In this document: one piece after another, positions 52,801 through 61,016 of the stretch
Layout: each line of letters opens with the position of its first letter
How positions within the stretch are numbered: position 1 is the stretch's first letter
NCBI GenBank assembly: GCA_963971535.1
Contig: OZ020594.1
Span: 111,646,751 to 111,710,750 of the forward strand
Source of the DNA: Notolepis coatsorum
Taxonomy: Eukaryota; Chordata; Actinopteri; Aulopiformes; Paralepididae
DNA: 64,000 nucleotides
Direction: 5' to 3'
Notes under the pieces: model-generated
Database searches by the model: none
What the model saw: the letters and a program-made list of their open reading frames with translations, nothing else
What the model was told of the DNA's origin: nothing
Position numbers and translations under genes: made by a program

Positions 52801-54990
52801 GCTGCTGCTGGCGGGGTCGATGTACATGACGCTTGCTTTGCTGCTTGATGGTGCGGGTGGAGGCCGCCGTCTGTTACTGTCGTGGAGTATGTCCAGATGG
52901 GCTCCATCGCACCGACTGCACTTTTTCTTTAAGCGGCATTCGGCTGCCATGTGTGATCGCGCACAGCGAAAACAGCGTCTGTTGGACTTTATCCATTGAC
53001 TCGCTTCCTCCGCATTCATCTTGGGGAATGAGTCACATTGTGACAGCCAGTGTTCTTTCTCACAGTAGGGGCACACTATCTTCCACTTCTCCTTTCTTGA
53101 GGGGGTACTGTGGCTCCTACTGCTTGGCACTGACTCCGATTGGTGCATGACAGTCACCGATCTTCTTCCATCATTTAGTCTCCTGGTTCCTTCTTTGGAG
53201 CCAGGGGTGCTCCGTCCGAATGTATCTAGCCGTAAGCTGCTGACTTCTCTCGCCAGGAAGTCGGCTAGATCGAGGAGGTTCGGTTCGGGGCCATTAGGGT
53301 CTCGGTGGTCTCTCTGCCGCCTAAAGCGCTCCTGTCGGGCGGGCGGTAGCTTCTCCAAGATCCTCTCTACATTTGAGTTGGCGTATAGTTCATGCCTACC
53401 CTTTTCCCTCTGCGCTCCCAGCATCCCTACCAGGGACTGCACTCTGATGGACAGGTCGTCCAGTGCTCGATTGTCTGTTGCTGGGGGTAGGCGGTCGATG
53501 TGCCTGATCTCCTGGATCACGTAATCCCATATACGTCCATATCTCTGGTCCAACGCTACCAGCGCTGCGGTGTATGGGGTCGTGGAAGTGGCGTAGGCGA
53601 GCGCTATGTTGTGCGCGCGGGGTACCTTTAAATGCTTCAGTAGTATCGCGTATTTATGGCGTTCATCAATGACATCCACCAACATTGTCTCCAGACACAT
53701 GCGGAGCTCCGTATACTGGGCCCGGTTCTCCTGGGTGAAGTCTGGTACCATAGGTGTGCCAATGTATGACGCGGATTGTTGATACATCGGCGAGCGTTGG
53801 GGGAGAGGCCTCCTAGGCGAGTCTCCTCCTGCTCCTTGGCGTGGGCTGGTACCGGCTGTGTACCATGGCCCGCTGGTCCAGGTGCTGTTCCTCGGTGCGG
53901 GTCGTGCGTCGTGCTCACCCGTGAATAGCGTCGGGGGTCTGTAGCGCAGCTCCGCGGGGGTATAGCCTGGGCTGTACTGGACCTCCTGGTCCGGTAGAGT
54001 ACTGTGCTGTCGTCGGGCGTGGTTCTCCTCCTCTTCCTCTTCGTGTTCCGTTAGGTCATCCAGGGCTTGTAGTCTCTGATTTAGCCTCTCCGCAGTGTAT
54101 GCTGCTCCTTCCCGGTGGCTGGGTCTCGCTTGGACCGGTTGGGGAAGGGGGTCTGCGGGGGGTATAAACCTTGTCTGTTGGTCAAGTTCAGGGTCGCTTA
54201 CTCGGCTAGGGGATGCCGCCCTGGAGTGATGTCTAGACGAGTTCCTGGAGCCTCTGGTGGAGGGAGGGGGTGTTGTCCTTCTGATCAGCTGTTCTATTAG
54301 TTGCGCTTGTGCTCTGTCGCGCTCGGCTTCGCGCTTGGTGAGATCCGATTCTCTCTGGGCACCGGTGGCGGCGCGCTGGGCGTCGGCCCGGTCTCTTGCC
54401 ATATTCTCTTCCATCTGAATGCGTCTTATTTCCAGGCGTATGTGCTCTTCTTCGCTCCGTTGCTGTATCTGCAATCGATCGCGTTCACCCTGGAGTCTAT
54501 CGCGTTTAGTAGAGGCTTTCAGGCTGACGAGGAATGCCTGCTGTAGTGTCCTCTCTGCCTCGCTGGGAGAAGACGGTTGTATAGGGGAGCCGTCCCTTGG
54601 GGTACTCCGTGCGGAGTCTTGGAGCTCTATCTCCACGGTGCTCTCCTCATCTTCTTCCGTGCCGAGTTCTCTCTCGGTAGTGTTGTCTTCCTCCCGGGAC
54701 TCGTCGGGGACTACTTCTTCGGTATTGGCGGGGTGTAAAGTCATGTCTGGTTCCCCCTGGTCCCCACCGTGAGCTTGGTCAGTTACATTAGAACCCATAG
54801 GGGCCTCTATGGTCGGGGTAGCCTGGTCGTTAGGGTTAGACATAATTTTACTTTCTAGTTTTACCGCGTTTACTGTTGGTAGAAGACTAGGTTGTTGACT
54901 GACAGCGTAAGCCTCTAGGTACTGAGGGAGCTGTCGTTTGCGCCGCGGGCGTTGTTGGTTAGGAGGATCGTTTCGTGGAGTGTTCATCAT
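49864..54990 (-). CDS. gag-pol: BEL/Pao gag-pol polyprotein, open but 3'-truncated
   Basis: The first in-frame ATG is at 54990; the frame stays open for about 1708 codons. Order, numbering from the upstream open frame at 55014: acidic N-terminus, coiled coil (about 165-250), capsid-like region (from about 430), three zinc knuckles (645-705), protease VLDDGSEKT (about 763), RT FNCSYQ (1066) and FYVDN (1184), RNase H FSDASE (1370), WSDSTTV and HNPADVI, then the integrase zinc region HHAGAERV (1683) to CLD. The stop is a TGA made at the truncation junction. A small tandem duplication (ELTGELTGE) near 50580 adds four residues relative to copy 1. Confidence 0.95.
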   Translation of the reverse strand: MMNTPRNDPPNQQRPRRKRQLPQYLEAYAVSQQPSLLPTVNAVKLESKIMSNPNDQATPTIEAPMGSNVTDQAHGGDQGEPDMTLHPANTEEVVPDESREEDNTTERELGTEEDEESTVEIELQDSARSTPRDGSPIQPSSPSEAERTLQQAFLVSLKASTKRDRLQGERDRLQIQQRSEEEHIRLEIRRIQMEENMARDRADAQRAATGAQRESDLTKREAERDRAQAQLIEQLIRRTTPPPSTRGSRNSSRHHSRAASPSRVSDPELDQQTRFIPPADPLPQPVQARPSHREGAAYTAERLNQRLQALDDLTEHEEEEEENHARRQHSTLPDQEVQYSPGYTPAELRYRPPTLFTGEHDARPAPRNSTWTSGPWYTAGTSPRQGAGGDSPRRPLPQRSPMYQQSASYIGTPMVPDFTQENRAQYTELRMCLETMLVDVIDERHKYAILLKHLKVPRAHNIALAYATSTTPYTAALVALDQRYGRIWDYVIQEIRHIDRLPPATDNRALDDLSIRVQSLVGMLGAQREKGRHELYANSNVERILEKLPPARQERFRRQRDHRDPNGPEPNLLDLADFLAREVSSLRLDTFGRSTPGSKEGTRRLNDGRRSVTVMHQSESVPSSRSHSTPSRKEKWKIVCPYCEKEHWLSQCDSFPKMNAEEASQWIKSNRRCFRCARSHMAAECRLKKKCSRCDGAHLDILHDSNRRRPPPAPSSSKASVMYIDPASSSGARVLLKVVRVTLSYQNKVMDTYAVLDDGSEKTLLLASAAAQLGLRGSENQMTIRTIRRDLKTIKGENVSFSIAASGQPERRYRITDAFTSQEIGLSRYTYPVAKLMEKYVHLRKLPIPLIDGATPTLLIGSDHADLIVPIDRVHTGPRGCPAAVETRLGWTLQGPLAKSLNRTTATSCLHSRVTEGDTALLQHVERLWTLEQMPFKNEKKDIRSKDDIYAINLLETGTKRVPVSGVLRYATPLLRREGMPTFHAKKDATERYLLNTERRLAKDPAQESVYRAEIEKLITAGHVTKIDIKEADQTTESWYVPHHKVHHNGKDRIVFNCSYQIGSQNPNKELLPGPTLGPSLLGVLLRFRQDKVAISGDIKGMFLQVRLVEEDKPLLRFLWRERPGDEHPAIYQWEVLPFGTTCSPCCATFALQRHVAEDPAADEEVRHSVKNSFYVDNCLQSVSTQEEAEALLLKLRASLIKGGFDLRQWASSDPHVLRSLSSEDKAASSETWMATIPGEAQEMTLGLVWRFKTDSLHYRHKPLTTEQGRSTAIPTTRRSVYRTLARQYDPLGCILPYTTRAKMIVRALWDKDQGWDDPIPAQLASTWREWEMELHSLPGVNIRRSYFPPTVRPETCKMDLHVFSDASEVAYGSVAYLRAQEEGGEIYTAFILARSRIAPRKQQSIPRLELCAALAGAHLATLIQRELTIPVHRTILWSDSTTVLAWIKSDSCKYKVFVGVRVTEIQELTGELTGEANWRYVDTKHNPADVITRGMSLDDLTRHNIYSDGPAFLKLPEGDWPTPTPREASDEEAENKKPMFCGLSTVVSADPNIDDCITIESAQQRTFLRHHPEIQSPADMSAADYEEAELLLLQRAQRDSFPDELDCLQGGQPVPSDSRLIHLAPESDTHTLIRVGGRLRRAPNLPDDIKYPIVLNSRHKVTELIIKKYDEDVHHAGAERVFAEIRRRYWILQGREAVRRFQRTCLD

Positions 54991-55039
54991 AGGCCATTTT
55001 AATATTAATAACACTATATTAATATTACACTGATTACCC

Positions 55040-55056
55040 TCCGGCTCGAAGGACCA
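55040..55056 (-). other. Primer-binding site, tRNA-Tyr type (copy 2)
   Basis: TCCGGCTCGAAGGACCA on the plus strand, two bases from the LTR, identical to the site in copy 1. Confidence 0.85.
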
Positions 55057-55058
55057 AT

Positions 55059-56460
55059 TGTAACTGAGGGGTACAATTCCCTGACTGTATGGTTAGATAT
55101 GATACTTACTACCACTACCTCTTGTACTTTAGACTCTGGCCACCCAGTACTAGGTATGAATATGTTGAACACTCCCACCTGATAAACGGATCCAACACAA
55201 ATGTACCAAATCGAAAGTTTGAGTTTTAATACATAGCAAAAGGTATGTACAACGATCACTTAATTACATTTATGATTTGAAATAGTATGCACTTTTATGG
55301 CAAATGAGTATTCGTAGGTAGATAAATATCGAATGTCCAATCTCTGATTGCGCAGGAAGCAAATATACAACCTGGAATATTTAGGGAACAATAGCGATGA
55401 TACTTGAATGATTATATAGCTGGATACACTAGGGGAAGGTTCCGACTGCTTGTAGGACAGCTGGAGGGGGGGGGGTTAGAGAGTCACTGGCTGGATCCCG
55501 TCTGGCCGAGGGTATCCTGGGAGAGCCCACAGTCGTGCGACCCGGTGCCCAGCGATCCTCGATCCACAGATGAATGCAGTTGGACTCTCTGTGGCCGGCG
55601 TCCTCCGGTCCACGACGGAGAGACGTGAGGCGACCTCACTGTGCAGAGCGCCGTCTCACCTGTCGTCCTCTCCGGGGGGGGTATTTCCAACACACCCCAG
55701 TGTTGGCCTTTATCCATAGAATAATCAAAGTACTCAAAGCATAATCCAAGCCGGGGAAGGCTAGCCGTCGTCGGTAGAATAATCCAATATACAGGTCCAC
55801 TCGCTCTTTGGCCTGGAGCTCCTCGGGTGCAGCTTCACGTGGGGTCAACCACCCTGGATAAGCGTCCAGCTGATGCCCGAAACGATGGGGGTGCTGATTA
55901 CTATAGAACTCTTACCGCACGAGGCACTACATATGAATAGACTATTATTAGCTTAATAGAATACGTCCAACTCGACGATATAGTGCCAAATATGACTATT
56001 CAAATATTAATATACACGATGTCTCAATGCCGATACTGGGCCGAATTGGCCTTACTGCCCACACGTGGTTCGCGGGGAGGCTTTTGCGTCTGTCACTCTG
56101 TTGGAGGGTAATGAACTGGACTAAAAGAAAGCTCTACTTTAATAGCGCAGTATATATACGCACTATGAACAAATAGTACCATTAGTGGTGCGGTAGACAT
56201 ATTCCTACGCGGAACTAGGACTTGTCCATACATGTTGAGCGGTACGATTGAACCTGGTCTGAGGGGTATGGCGACCTGGCACCAAGGTCTCGTCCAATGG
56301 TAGAATGGAGACTATTATGGGATGTTCAGTAGACTAGAAGGGATATTCAATGCATATTGTACAAGGAATATACAAGGGATATCAGGGGATATACAAATAC
56401 AATTAAATATATATATATAAATAAATATATATATTCGGTTTAATCTGATCCTTCAGAACA
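55059..56460 (-). repeat. BEL copy 2 LTR (5' LTR)
   Basis: Starts TGTAACTGAGGGGTACAATT and ends CTTCAGAACA; 1402 bases. It shares with the solo LTR the sequence TTAGATATGATACTTACTAC-like near the start and CACTATGAACAAATAGT, in which copy 1 differs. Confidence 0.95.
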
Positions 56461-56642
56461 GTGATATGGCCAAAAAATATCGCGATATCATTTAGAGGCC
56501 ATATCGCCCAGCCCTACGAGATATCTCGTTGTTGGCATTGAAAGTGTTAAGCTAATATCTGCATACTGAGCCGCTACTGTGGTTGTAGCCACCGCACACA
56601 ATCAACTGAACAGTGATTCGAGTAAGTTAGCATAACGTTAAA

Positions 56643-56877
56643 ATGATGAGCAAGACATGTGCTGTTTCTGGCTGCCAACCAGCGAATACGTCCGTGCACT
56701 CGTTTCCTAATGATATCGTGCTCCGGAAGCAATGGGCCATGTTCGTTTTTTGGATTTTTGCAAAGACTGCATTGAGAATCAAGGACTTTATAATGCTGGG
56801 GTTATTTCCTGGCTGTTGCTAAAGAAGGGAGCTAGCCTGTACCAAGTCTTCGGGACCCGAAAGAAGGTATCGAATCA
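56643..56877 (+). pseudogene. THAP-type zinc-finger exon, frameshifted
   Basis: The ATG at 56643 opens MMSKTCAVSGCQPANTSVHS then FPNDIVLRKQWAMFVF, matching a THAP finger (C-x4-C, SVHxFP, LRKQW). In another frame the sequence continues CKDCIENQGLYNAG then LLLKKGASLYQVFG, the THAP C-terminal part, and ends at CA/GTAAGT (donor at 56878). The reading-frame change and apparent loss between FVF and CKDC break the domain, including the expected C-x2-H pair. THAP domains bind DNA in P- and Kolobok-type transposases and in host genes. Confidence 0.7.
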
Positions 56878-57363
56878 GTAAGTACATAAGTCGTAATTAG
56901 TTAATTAGCAGTAGGACCTCGTTCATTCATTCATTACCAAACGTCTACAACTATGATGCACTTCGGACTAGTGTCAGGAAAGGCAAGGAGAACGTGCGCA
57001 TGAACAGACAGATTATTTGCGATAGTGGTAAAGGTTATTCCCTTTTCTAATTTGGCTAATATTTTCTGTCTGTGTCAATAGTGTATTAACGTTACTATTT
57101 TACTGTAGTGTTTGCGGTGTTCCTCCATGCTAGCGTATCTGCCATCTCATAGCTAGGCTATAGTGCAGGTGGGTGTCATTGCAAGTATGGGCGGAGCCCA
57201 GCCAAAAATATCTTGTTCGTTGGAAGGGCAGAAAGTGGTGCACCAAAGTACTTGATTAAAAATACAAAACAATGAATTTAATTGAAAAACAACTTACAGA
57301 TGTGTTCCATAGACTCACAGGAATTGTGTAAAATTGCCCAAAAAGTTAACAAGTGGACCTTTA

Positions 57364-57670
57364 ATAATAATGCAGGACCTGTCGCAGAGGTCTTTAATTC
57401 GCATGCAGACGACTCTCAATGTTAGCGGCACACAGCGGTTAGTTTAGCACACACACCGGGACACACACACGCATGCATTGTTTTTTGTAGGATCGCTGAT
57501 GCGCTTAACCCATCCCATCGTCCTTCCCCCCAAGGGCAGCCGGGAGCAGACGAGGGCTGTGGCGTGGGCCGCGCCCGGGGACCATCCAAGTGTTCCTGCC
57601 CGTCTTCGTCACGGAAGCGTTACGTTAGCGATCTGTTGTTGTGCATGTTTTTCCATTGGGTTTCTCTTAT
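57364..57670 (+). other. Possible second exon of the THAP frame
   Basis: An acceptor TTTTTTGTAG ends at 57490; the frame from 57492 (IADALNPSHRPSPQGQPGAD, then RARGPSKCSCPSSSRKRY) stays open to the G-run at 57671. Its phase fits the phase-2 donor at 56878. It is GC-rich and basic. It lies outside the proposed right terminus of the Kolobok-like element, so either that terminus is wrong or the match is chance. No family was recognised. Confidence 0.3.
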
Positions 57671-57706
<36 letters not shown>

Positions 57707-57870
57707 CCTTGCGAGCACGGGGAGAACATGCAAACTCCACACAGAAAGGCCCGGGAGATACCCCACCTGGGTACCTGGCATCGCGGAAACCTGGTCCCCA
57801 AGCGGGAATCGAACCCTGGACCTTCTTGCTGTGAGGCGACAGTGTTAACCACTACACCACCGTGCCGCCC
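57671..57870 (-). mobile_element. tRNA-derived SINE (second family) with poly-C tract
   Basis: The minus strand begins GGGCGGCACGGTGGTGTAGT, with a tRNA-like head, B box GGTTCGATTCC at about 57812, and body TGTGTGGAGTTTGCATGTTC. It runs into a C-run (plus-strand G-run 57671-57704). This is a widespread fish SINE type by recollection. No target duplication was identified. Confidence 0.85.
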
Positions 57871-58010
57871 ACCTTTAAGCCCATCTATTACGTTACCATT
57901 GACTGAAAAAGTGCTTGTCGTCTTGTCAATGTAACATAATTGGAAACGGTAGCCAGAGTAACAAAAAAGATGTTTAATTATGTATTTACCATGGATTTAG
58001 TAACTGAAGG
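57871..58010. other. Short unassigned spacer
   Basis: No feature recognised. Confidence 0.4.
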
Positions 58011-58345
58011 AATTGATTGATTGATTTTATTGATGGATCAAAAACACACAACAAGGATCCAAAGGATAACATGAGAGTGTAAAACCCTTATTTCCGTCAT
58101 GGTCCCAAAAACACGACAATAACACAAAACACATACATTTAAAACATTATAAGACTAACCTATCGCTAAAATTGTATACCCCACAATAACTAAAAACTGG
58201 TTGGAAACCCATTCAAACTATAGGGGGCTATTCCTCTATTCTGTCCATGAGCCACTTCCTGGCGCTTCTCTTGAAGCTGTGGAGGCTCAAGCTCTGCTTG
58301 ATGGGGATAGGCAGCTTGTTCCAATCCTGGGCTCCAGAGAAATAA
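58011..58345 (-). pseudogene. LINE C-terminal fragment and tail
   Basis: Minus strand near 58340-58230 reads GAQDWNKLPIPIKQSLSLHS then FKRSARKWLMD, a WNxLP motif close to the ORF2 C-terminus. A 3' UTR ends in (AATC)n at about 58011-58025. Only about 40 codons are recognisable. Confidence 0.75.
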
Positions 58346-58690
58346 CATAAAGTAACAACAAACAAACCACAGGACTGTACAGACAGGATCAGCCACCACA
58401 CACAGGGGAGAACAGAACAGTTATACACAAGGGAATGACGAGACAAGAAACACCTGGGCTGATTACAGATGGATACACCTGGGAGGGAAACGACAGAGAA
58501 CTACAAGACCAGGACAGGGAACTACAACCAGACATTACACATCACACATCACACTGGGAACACCTGATCAGGGTACAAACACACCCACACGTAACACCAT
58601 CGAAAGTCCCGGGTCTCTTCTTTCATAGGACTACACTCGCATATGGCTGCTCCATTTCCTTGCGTCAATATCTGCCGGTTTCCAACTCAA
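58346..58690. other. Unassigned DNA
   Basis: No family recognised. ACAGAGAACTACA and CAGGACAGGGAACTACA near 58485-58530 are short imperfect duplications. Confidence 0.4.
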
Positions 58691-59824
58691 TGCGCTGAGA
58701 TTTCTGTAAACTCATATGTATTCATATAACACTTAAAGTAATTGGTAAACAAACGTAGTGCTGAAAATATACACTTTGACTAGGGATGTCCCGATCCGAT
58801 CACGTGATCGGGATCGGCGCCGATCACGTGCTTTTCAGAGGATCGGGGATCGGGAAAAAATAATAATAAAAATCGGCAGTCAAAAAAAAGAATTATTCAA
58901 CAAACATGACCATGTCCACGTCTTAAACTCATACGGAGGCCTTAGTTTTGGTTTTAAATTACATATAATATATCATGTATTAATGTATATTAATGTATTG
59001 TCACATAGAGCAGAATAATTGTCCACAACAAACACATTCCCTTTCATTTACACCATTGCAACAAACACATTCCCTTTAATTTAGACCGGTGTTCTGCCAC
59101 AACAACACGTCGCTCCCGAAACACGGTTAATATCCACTGACTTGAGCAGCTAGACTTAATGTCAGAGGTTTGGAACTAAGCATTTTAAGACAAATTTTTC
59201 ACCTGGAGGATAACGTGACTGAGGATTATCGTCAGCGTTTCAGACCAGAATGGACCATTACGCATAGCTGTCAACATTTCGATTTGAAAAAAACGTGCAG
59301 GTTTTAGCCACGCCCCTTCTCCTGGCCCCGCCCCCTCAGCCCGCCCCCTCCCACCCGGCCCGCCCCCTCCCAATGGAGCTGCCTCGTCGCTGCTGGTCAA
59401 AACCCGGTATTATTTTGTTTTCCTACTGTGTAGAGTGTAAATGCTATAAAAATACAGTAAATTGCCTTTTATCAAAATATTAACCATTAAATAAAGGTTG
59501 TAATCTGTAAATGCATTTGATTTTACTGTAATTTGACAGTATTTGGAAACCATAGATGCCAGACATTTAGTTTTCTTGCAGCTTTTTTTCTTACAGTCTA
59601 CAGTCAGTGAATCCTAAATCTCCACTAGGCAACCACTTAAAGTTATCAGTCCAACAAGGACTGGGTGAACTAGTTGCTACATTAAATTAATCAGATACCT
59701 GGTTGAAAGTGAAATGCTGTGAACATCCCTGCATTAAGTGTAAGACAAATTCAGTATAAATTCAGTTTATGTAGTAGTAGCATTAACATGTTCATATTTA
59801 TTGAAATCTTACAATTCATACATA

Positions 59825-59945
59825 AATGTTATGATGAATTGAAAATGGGGGAAGAAGTCCTTCTCTGGTCTGCATCCCCTTAACAATTGTGTATTGCACA
59901 ATACTGTATTGTACCCATCTGTTAAAGTTAGCAATCAATCAATGT
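59825..59945 (+). mobile_element. LINE-X tail, degraded
   Basis: ATGAATTGAAAATGGGGGAA then CTCTGGTCTGCATCCCCTTA and GCAATCAATCAAT. About 20 bases of the usual GGACCCTGATGTAAAC block are missing. Confidence 0.8.
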
Positions 59946-59953
59946 ATTACCAG

Positions 59954-60657
59954 TAGGGCTGGGCGATATGGAAAAAAATCATATCGCTATAACGATATGA
60001 TAATTTTATTTTATTTCTCGATATCGATAATTATCGAATTGTTATAAGTATAAAAAAAATTAAAAAAAAAAAAACATTTTTTTTTTTTAAACAACAGATG
60101 TATGTTTATTTTCCAGCAATTCTTTGTCATTGCCGCCATCTTTAGTGTTATATCCCCTCACACTCCAGTTCTCAGGCTGCAGCTGGTTTAAAAGCTAAAG
60201 TAAACCGGCTTCTCTGCTGGCTGTGGCTCCAGAGGATTGAACAGTTCTGGCTCTGCTAGTTTATTTTCGATCTTTTGGCGCTTTTTTGGTGGACAAACCA
60301 CCGCACATGTGCACTGTGACTCGTGACTGGAGTCTAGTTCTGCTAGCACACATAGCCTACTGTGTACAGACGGTTTCAAAATGTATTTTAAATTAGAAAG
60401 CAAACAAAATAAATGGACAAGAGAAAAAGAAATCTGAATTTGGTCAGTATTGTCATTTGGACAAGCAAAGCCATTACTTTAAGTTGCAGGCAAGAAAGAC
60501 AAGTCTGTCCACTGTCTCTGGTTTTAAAACTGCCCTGTTGCAGGTTAAAAAAAAAAAAAAAAAAAAAAAATCGATTTTTTTTTTAATTTCGATATTCGAT
60601 ATCGATTATTAAAATATATCGCGATATTTATCGTTATCGTTATATCGCCCAGCCCTA
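59954..60657. mobile_element. hAT-type MITE with TAGGGCTGGGCGATATG ends
   Basis: TAGGGCTGGGCGATATGG at 59954 and its inverse ending at 60657. ATTACCAG flanks both sides (59946-59953, 60658-60665), perfect. It has an A-run and T-run near 60548-60583 and ATCGATATCG subterminal words. Innermost of three nested hAT elements. Open frame 60188-60403 (minus) is not recognised. Confidence 0.95.
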
Positions 60658-60944
60658 ATTACCAGTGTCTTTATACCTTCATCACTGTAGGCTACATATT
60701 AATACGACAACTCAAGAAGAATCAAGAGGTTTATTTGTCACATACAGTGAAATGCAGGTGGTCACGCCCGCATTGATTGTGCAAAATGCAAAAAAATATA
60801 GGTAACAGGATATGCATGATAAAAAAAGACATGCCATGTTCCTGAAAAAGCTATAAAAAATACCTATGTCATTAATTTAGCAGTGGGAAATGGGAATATC
60901 ATTTTTGGAACAGTGTGTGTGTCTATTATGTCTGTGTAGTATGT

Positions 60945-61016
60945 CTGTATGTCTGTATTGAGCCGTACTGTATTGTACCCATTCTGCAATCTGTTAAATA
61001 AAGTTTTCATTCATTC
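60945..61016 (+). mobile_element. LINE-X terminal stub
   Basis: TGTATTGAGCCGTACTGTAT through CTGCAATCTGTTAAATAAAG and TTTTCATTCATTC. Only the last 70 bases of LINE-X. Confidence 0.85.

Larger units (their letters stand above)
49864..56460 (-). mobile_element. BEL/Pao retrotransposon copy 2, 3'-truncated
   Basis: The 5' LTR is at 55059-56460, followed by a tRNA-Tyr primer site and one open gag-pol frame to 49864. The integrase core, C-terminus and 3' LTR are missing; homology to copy 1 stops after CAGTCTAGACAGG at 49866. The LTR resembles the solo LTR at 14171 more than those of copy 1, so this is a different subfamily. Its outer LTR end is CTTCAGAACA rather than CTTCACAACA. No target duplication remains. 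Confidence 0.95.
48953..56516. mobile_element. hAT-type MITE with TAGGGCTGGGC ends, split by BEL copy 2
   Basis: TAGGGCTGGGCAATATATCG at 48953 and the inverse TATCGCCCAGCCCTA ending at 56516. CGAGATAT flanks both sides (48945-48952, 56517-56524), perfect. It is the same terminal family as 25589 and 59954. BEL copy 2 (49864-56460) sits near its right end. The left arm also holds a (CT)n duplication (49493-49590) and a terminus-like CAGTACTGTGCAAAAGTCTT at 49617, perhaps a Tc1/mariner remnant. Confidence 0.93.
47694..57360 (+). mobile_element. TTAA-bounded, Kolobok-like element with deep nesting
   Basis: TTAA/AGGTCCCCTATTGT at 47690 and the inverse of TTAA/AGGTCCACTTGTTA at 57355-57364 suggest termini with TTAA duplications. 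A THAP-type frame lies inside at 56643-56877. THAP plus TTAA targets is the pattern of the Kolobok superfamily. The left terminus is interrupted by a SINE (47708-47881), and the interior by a hAT MITE at 48953-56516. Terminal match beyond the first ten bases is weak, so the limits are provisional. Confidence 0.5.

Noticed and set aside
57478-57934. Glycine-rich open frames through the G-run
   Set aside because: The glycine tract is the SINE poly-C tail; only the part before 57671 is kept as a doubtful exon.
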